From contig JACZRS010000004.1 of NCBI GenBank assembly GCA_022574595.1, positions 124,001-188,000 of the forward strand: a stretch of 64,000 nt of DNA, read 5' to 3'. Position numbers and translations under genes: made by a program. Under the pieces are notes generated by a model. It saw only the letters and a list, made by a program, of their open reading frames with translations. It ran no database searches and was not told the DNA's origin. Shown piece after piece: positions 60,524-64,000 of the stretch. The first letter of the stretch is position 1. Each line of letters starts with the position of its first letter. The DNA comes from Planctomycetota bacterium. GTDB taxonomy: Bacteria > Planctomycetota > Phycisphaerae > Phycisphaerales > SM1A02.

Positions 60524-61177
60524 TCAGGTCCGCACAGCGGACCCTACGAGACTATTATTATTATCATCAGCTAAAGCCATCAACTCGTCTGCTTTTAGAT
60601 ATCCACTGTGAGTAATTTTCCAAATTTTGCCTTGTGACTCACACGCTTCTACGAATCCCGCTTCATCCAATTCATCAACCGCGGCTGAATAGCGCGCGCA
60701 TTCTCGAGCAGAAAGATTCTCCTTGCTAAAGCTCCCCGCTTTTACAGCTGCATTGTTTAAGCCTTCAAAAATGCAAATAATGCCTTTGTCATTTACAGCC
60801 GCGACAAGAAGCTCTCTAGCCGCTTCGTTTAGATCGGTGTTCTCGTATTCCTTTACAGCTTGAAGAATGTGCGCGTCGTCTATAATCGAATCTTCTGAAG
60901 GCACGAGTTTTCCTTCGCTAACTAAACGAATAACACTGTCTCTATGATCTTTGAGTTCATCAGGTGTGAATCGCCTAGTGAATGGTCGTGTTGTGTGAAC
61001 ATCAGAATGGCAATTTATGCACAACGCAATCAAGTTATCGAATTCGTCAGAACCGCCTTCGGATTGTTCTACGATGTGATGTACTTGAAGATGTACTGGC
61101 CGAAATCTGCGACAGATACAACAAATCCTACCGCATTTAGCTAGTAACTCATTCGCAATGTGTTTAGGAATCGACAT
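60524..61177 (-). CDS. HNH endonuclease domain protein
   Basis: 217 residues. The N-terminus has a zinc-linked HNH: CGRICCICRRFRPVHLQVHH with IVEQSEGGSDEFDNLIALCI and NCHSDVH. The rest (YENTDLNEAARELLVAAVND, then a winged-helix-like SFSKENLSARECARYSAAVD) is likely a DNA-binding or regulatory part. AGAGAG lies 10 nt before the ATG. It is on the same strand as dcd, 15 bp downstream of it. Function unknown; there are no restriction or phage genes nearby. Confidence 0.82.
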   Translation of the reverse strand: MSIPKHIANELLAKCGRICCICRRFRPVHLQVHHIVEQSEGGSDEFDNLIALCINCHSDVHTTRPFTRRFTPDELKDHRDSVIRLVSEGKLVPSEDSIIDDAHILQAVKEYENTDLNEAARELLVAAVNDKGIICIFEGLNNAAVKAGSFSKENLSARECARYSAAVDELDEAGFVEACESQGKIWKITHSGYLKADELMALADDNNNSLVGSAVRT

Positions 61178-61192
61178 CTAGTCTGTATCTCT

Positions 61193-61762
61193 CTAATCCA
61201 CCATCGGTAAAGTAAGTCCAGCTTGGTCCTGATACTTACCGCCTTTATCTGCGTAACTTACGGCACAGACTCGGTCGGCTTTTATGAACACCATTTGTGC
61301 TAAGCCTTCATTGGCGTAGATCTTTGCAGGCAATGGTGTTGTGTTGGATATTTCTAAAGTTATTTTGCCGCGCCATTCCGGTTCGAGGGGCGTGACGTTG
61401 ACGATGATGCCGCAGCGTGCGTAAGTTGATTTGCCTAAACAAATTGCCAGCACATTGCGCGGCACCTTTATCACTTCAACAGTTTCCGCCAGGGCAAAAG
61501 AGTTGGGCGGAATGATGATGTGATCTTTGCCGGTCTCGGTTGTATCTATGGTTATAAATAGATCATCGCTGAAGTTTTTGGGATCAACTACGGCCGCTCC
61601 GCCGGATGTTGCGTTGGTGAATACCTTAAAGCGAGTACCCACACGAACATCGTATCCGTAGCTGGAAATGCCATAAGATATTTTCCCTGGACGTTTTACG
61701 TTTTCTTGTAGCGGCTCAATGCCGATTAGTTCTCTGATTTGTGTGTCGCAAAGTACAGCCAT
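61193..61762 (-). CDS. dcd: dCTP deaminase
   Basis: 189 residues, the family length. It deaminates dCTP to dUTP, supplying dUMP for thymidylate synthesis. The signatures [38 protein letters not shown] and [20 protein letters not shown] are complete, with the catalytic Ser-Arg and Glu in the middle motif. GGGAG lies 9 nt upstream of the ATG at 61762. It lies near nrdJ (separated by the HNH gene), so nucleotide-supply genes are grouped here. Confidence 0.95.
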   Translation of the reverse strand: MAVLCDTQIRELIGIEPLQENVKRPGKISYGISSYGYDVRVGTRFKVFTNATSGGAAVVDPKNFSDDLFITIDTTETGKDHIIIPPNSFALAETVEVIKVPRNVLAICLGKSTYARCGIIVNVTPLEPEWRGKITLEISNTTPLPAKIYANEGLAQMVFIKADRVCAVSYADKGGKYQDQAGLTLPMVD

Positions 61763-61855
61763 GGTTAAAAACTCCCACCGTAAATGTCAAAGCGCCCCGT
61801 CCGTTGGAGCAATTACAAAATCTTCTCAAAGCTTCTTCTCAGCGTCGAGCAAACG

Positions 61856-62047
61856 TCATTCTTCCCACAAATCCCCCTCACCCCCGGAAGTTGGCTTAGT
61901 TTCCAATTCCACCCAAGTTGGCTGAAACTCAGAATTCGGGCGTTTCGGTGGATAATAGGTCTGATCCAGCCAATACCTAACATCTGAGCACCATTTACAA
62001 GTCATTTTCGTCCTCATGCCTCCACATCTATCGGCACAGAGAGCCAT
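61856..62047 (-). CDS. Possible small Cys-containing protein
   Basis: 63 residues. The N-terminal half has four cysteines in CADRC and CKWC, which could bind a metal, followed by a Pro-rich C-terminus (YYPPKRPNSEFQ). No Shine-Dalgarno sequence is clear. It lies upstream of dcd on the same strand. It could be a real small zinc-ribbon-like protein or chance; no family was recognised. Confidence 0.35.
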   Translation of the reverse strand: MALCADRCGGMRTKMTCKWCSDVRYWLDQTYYPPKRPNSEFQPTWVELETKPTSGGEGDLWEE

Positions 62048-62168
62048 AATACTACTATATCTAGTATATGCAAGGCGTTAGGCCCCATAATGTTGATTTT
62101 TTATAGGACACTCGCAAGTCTAGAATTTTCAATGGTTTACGATGGGGTTACCCGAACAAACATATTGA

Positions 62169-62230
62169 GCACCTAAGAAAATTCCTTGGTGCACCAATTT
62201 TTTGCACTATATATGGTAGGTGCTCATAGT
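62169..62230 (+). promoter_or_regulatory. Possible promoter and inverted repeat upstream of the UvrD gene
   Basis: An interrupted inverted repeat, GCACCTAAG...CCTTGGTGC, lies at 62169-62192. TTGCAC (62202-62207) and CATAGT (62225-62230), 17 bp apart, could be a sigma-70-like promoter. A further GGTGCTC half-site lies at about 62219-62225. Their use is inferred from sequence only. Confidence 0.3.
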
Positions 62231-62302
62231 GTGGCATTTGCCAGTTCATGATTCAAATATTGATGTGATTTCTAACTGCAATTGTGCGTAGACTCTTTGC
62301 CC

Positions 62303-64000
62303 ATGCCAAATGCTATGACAATTGATACTGAACAATTATTTGCAAACTTAACGCAGCCGCAGCGTGAAGCTGTCAGTCATGTTGATGGGCCTTTGTTGGT
62401 GCTGGCTGGTCCGGGTTCGGGGAAGACCACCGTGGTAACTCGGCGTATTGCCAACTTAATAGCAAACGGTGCAGCACCATGGGAGATTTTAGCGCTTACC
62501 TTTACAAATAAAGCAGCCGGCGAAATGCGCGATCGTGTCGTCAAAGCTCTTGGCGGTTATGTTGATTACCGTAACACCCCCACCGTTGCAACATTTCATT
62601 CGTTTTGTGCAAGGCAGTTAAGGCGGTACGCAGATGCAGCAGGCTTGGCGGAGAATTATTCGATCTACGATTCCGCAGACCAGCGCGATGCCATAAAACT
62701 ATCACTGAAAAAAGCTGATCTGGATTCAAAAAATTGGACACCTGGGTCGGTCGCTGCAGCTATAAGTAACGCAAAGAATCAGTTAATGGATGCTGCGACT
62801 TATTCCGCAAGCGCAACTGATTTTTATACGCGCAGCATCTCAAAGATTTACACGCATTACCAAAAGATCTTAAAAGATAATGATGCGCTGGATTTTGATG
62901 ATTTACTTATGAAGATGGCCAATTTGCTGCGCGATAGTGAAGATGTGCGCGAGCAGTTTCAGAACCGCTTTCAATATCTATTAATAGATGAATACCAAGA
63001 CACCAATCATGCGCAGTTTGTGATCGCATACGCACTAGCAGGCGGCCATCAAAATATTTGCGTGGTAGGTGATCCCGACCAGTCTATTTACGGGTGGCGT
63101 GGTGCGGATATTACTAATATATTAGAGTTTGAAGAGCATTTTCCCAACGCGAAAATCGTTGCATTAGGGCAGAATTTTAGAAGTACCGGCCACATTGTTG
63201 ATGCCGCGGCTGGCTTAATTGAAAATAATTCGAGGCGCAAACACAAACGCTTACATACCGAGTTAGGGGAAGGTGAGAAACCTACGGTTTCTGTTTGTTT
63301 AGATGAACATCATGAAGCAAGGTTGGTTACGGATTTCTTTAGCCGATTGCATGAGGAGGATGATCTCCCCTGGAAAGAGATGGCTGTTTTATATCGCGTC
63401 AATTCACTGAGCAGAGTTTTAGAAGAAGCGTTTCGAAAGGCAAAGATTCCTTATGTGATTGCGCGGGGAACTGCGTTTTATGATCGCAAAGAGATTAAGG
63501 ATGCGTTATCGTATCTGCGTCTGGTTGTAAATCCAAACGATGAAGTTGCGCTGAGACGAATTATCAATACTCCAACGCGGGGTATTGGCAAGACCACATT
63601 ATCAAAGATCGAGTTGGCTGGAGTGCTAAAGCAATTGCGTTTGTTTGATTCACTAAAAGAAGCAGCAATGGTTGAGGGGCTAACGACTCGCGCAGTTAAT
63701 TCCATAAAGAAATTCGTGGCAATGATTGAAAATTGGCAGCGGGCAGCGCTTGCGGATGCATCGGACAGTTTGATTGCAACTAATCCACTTGCTGGGTTTG
63801 TTGAGCAGGTTATTCGCGAATCGGGTTTGGAAGCACAATATAAAAATTCTAAAAATAATGAAGAGGATCAGGAACGGCTTGAAAATCTCAGCGAGTTAAT
63901 AAGCGCTTCAGCACAATTTGTACCTGAACCTGTTTTTAGTGAGGGGGAAAACGAGGAGGACAATGAGGATCTGACTCTAGTTAGGTTATTGGCAGCTTTT
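62303..64000 (+). CDS. UvrD/PcrA-type superfamily 1 helicase, N-terminal part (runs off right edge)
   Basis: About 566 residues are present from ATG 62303, continuing past the window. No Shine-Dalgarno sequence is seen. SF1A motifs run in order: Q-motif LTQPQREAVSHVDGP, Walker A LAGPGSGKTT, ALTFTNKAAGEMR (Ia), TFHSFCARQLR, LDFDDLL, Walker B YLLIDEYQDTN (II), VVGDPDQSIYGWRGAD (III), and LGQNFRST (IV). It unwinds DNA in repair and replication restart. PcrA, UvrD and Rep cannot be told apart from this part. The C-terminal region is missing. Confidence 0.95.
   Translation, partial: MPNAMTIDTEQLFANLTQPQREAVSHVDGPLLVLAGPGSGKTTVVTRRIANLIANGAAPWEILALTFTNKAAGEMRDRVVKALGGYVDYRNTPTVATFHSFCARQLRRYADAAGLAENYSIYDSADQRDAIKLSLKKADLDSKNWTPGSVAAAISNAKNQLMDAATYSASATDFYTRSISKIYTHYQKILKDNDALDFDDLLMKMANLLRDSEDVREQFQNRFQYLLIDEYQDTNHAQFVIAYALAGGHQNICVVGDPDQSIYGWRGADITNILEFEEHFPNAKIVALGQNFRSTGHIVDAAAGLIENNSRRKHKRLHTELGEGEKPTVSVCLDEHHEARLVTDFFSRLHEEDDLPWKEMAVLYRVNSLSRVLEEAFRKAKIPYVIARGTAFYDRKEIKDALSYLRLVVNPNDEVALRRIINTPTRGIGKTTLSKIELAGVLKQLRLFDSLKEAAMVEGLTTRAVNSIKKFVAMIENWQRAALADASDSLIATNPLAGFVEQVIRESGLEAQYKNSKNNEEDQERLENLSELISASAQFVPEPVFSEGENEEDNEDLTLVRLLAAF

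Overview
The window looks like a chromosomal segment of a planctomycete, most likely class Phycisphaerae. This is inferred from gene content, not from a database search. The pointers are two secreted proteins with C-terminal dockerin-like repeats ending in NWG, two proteins with a PAPAT-type PEP-CTERM tail, a DUF1570-like zincin, Kdo/LPS genes, a class II ribonucleotide reductase, and many short palindromic repeats between genes. No prophage, conjugative element, CRISPR array or secondary-metabolite cluster was seen. Most genes are housekeeping, in short operons on both strands.

Layout. 0-6.5 kb: secreted and cell-surface proteins (VCBS/FG-GAP repeat proteins, a TPR lipoprotein, a PQQ beta-propeller lipoprotein), riboflavin synthase, and a broken second copy of its C-terminus. 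6.6-11 kb: purH, tag, an HNH nuclease, nuoB and a STAS protein. 11-20 kb: a DUF1570-like protein, two tandem PEP-CTERM paralogues, a large coiled-coil protein, a YihY/BrkB membrane protein and a repeat-rich secreted protein. 20-27.3 kb: a pseudouridine synthase facing scpA, then kdsD, a proteasome-like Ntn-hydrolase, kdsC and a very large LptC/OstA-like protein. 27.8-33.4 kb: an SDR enzyme, a diguanylate cyclase with a degenerate receiver, smpB and a dockerin-tagged metalloprotease. 33.7-36.6 kb: tRNA-Leu, queE, an EamA transporter, queD and nuoC. 36.7-44.7 kb (minus): ptsI, an RNase E/G with an IF2_N-like domain, dxr and rseP. 44.9-47.4 kb: a lipoprotein, then a REP-associated tyrosine transposase-like gene inside an array of its probable palindromes, then a trypsin-like protein. 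47.6-50.5 kb (minus): a receiver-like protein, groES, a 75-residue ORF and groEL. 50.8-56.2 kb: asnS, small membrane proteins, tRNA-Pro plus a decayed tRNA copy and a 15-bp tandem repeat, nuoA, and an EAL-CBS-GGDEF protein. 56.3-64 kb: a small ORF with a clear terminator, nrdJ, an HNH protein, dcd, and the start of a UvrD/PcrA helicase running off the right edge.

How the genes connect. kdsD and kdsC make and process Kdo phosphates, and the LptC/OstA-like protein suggests LPS export. queE and queD act in 7-deazaguanine (queuosine) synthesis. dxr starts isoprenoid synthesis beside rseP. nuoA, nuoB and nuoC encode complex I subunits but sit in three separate places.

The most unusual layer is the repeats. 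At least seven families of short palindromes fill the intergenic spaces. One family surrounds the transposase-like gene. Another forms paired-palindrome elements, two in spacers and one read through in frame inside nrdJ. A third is a near-perfect 35-nt palindrome beside the riboflavin synthase remnant.
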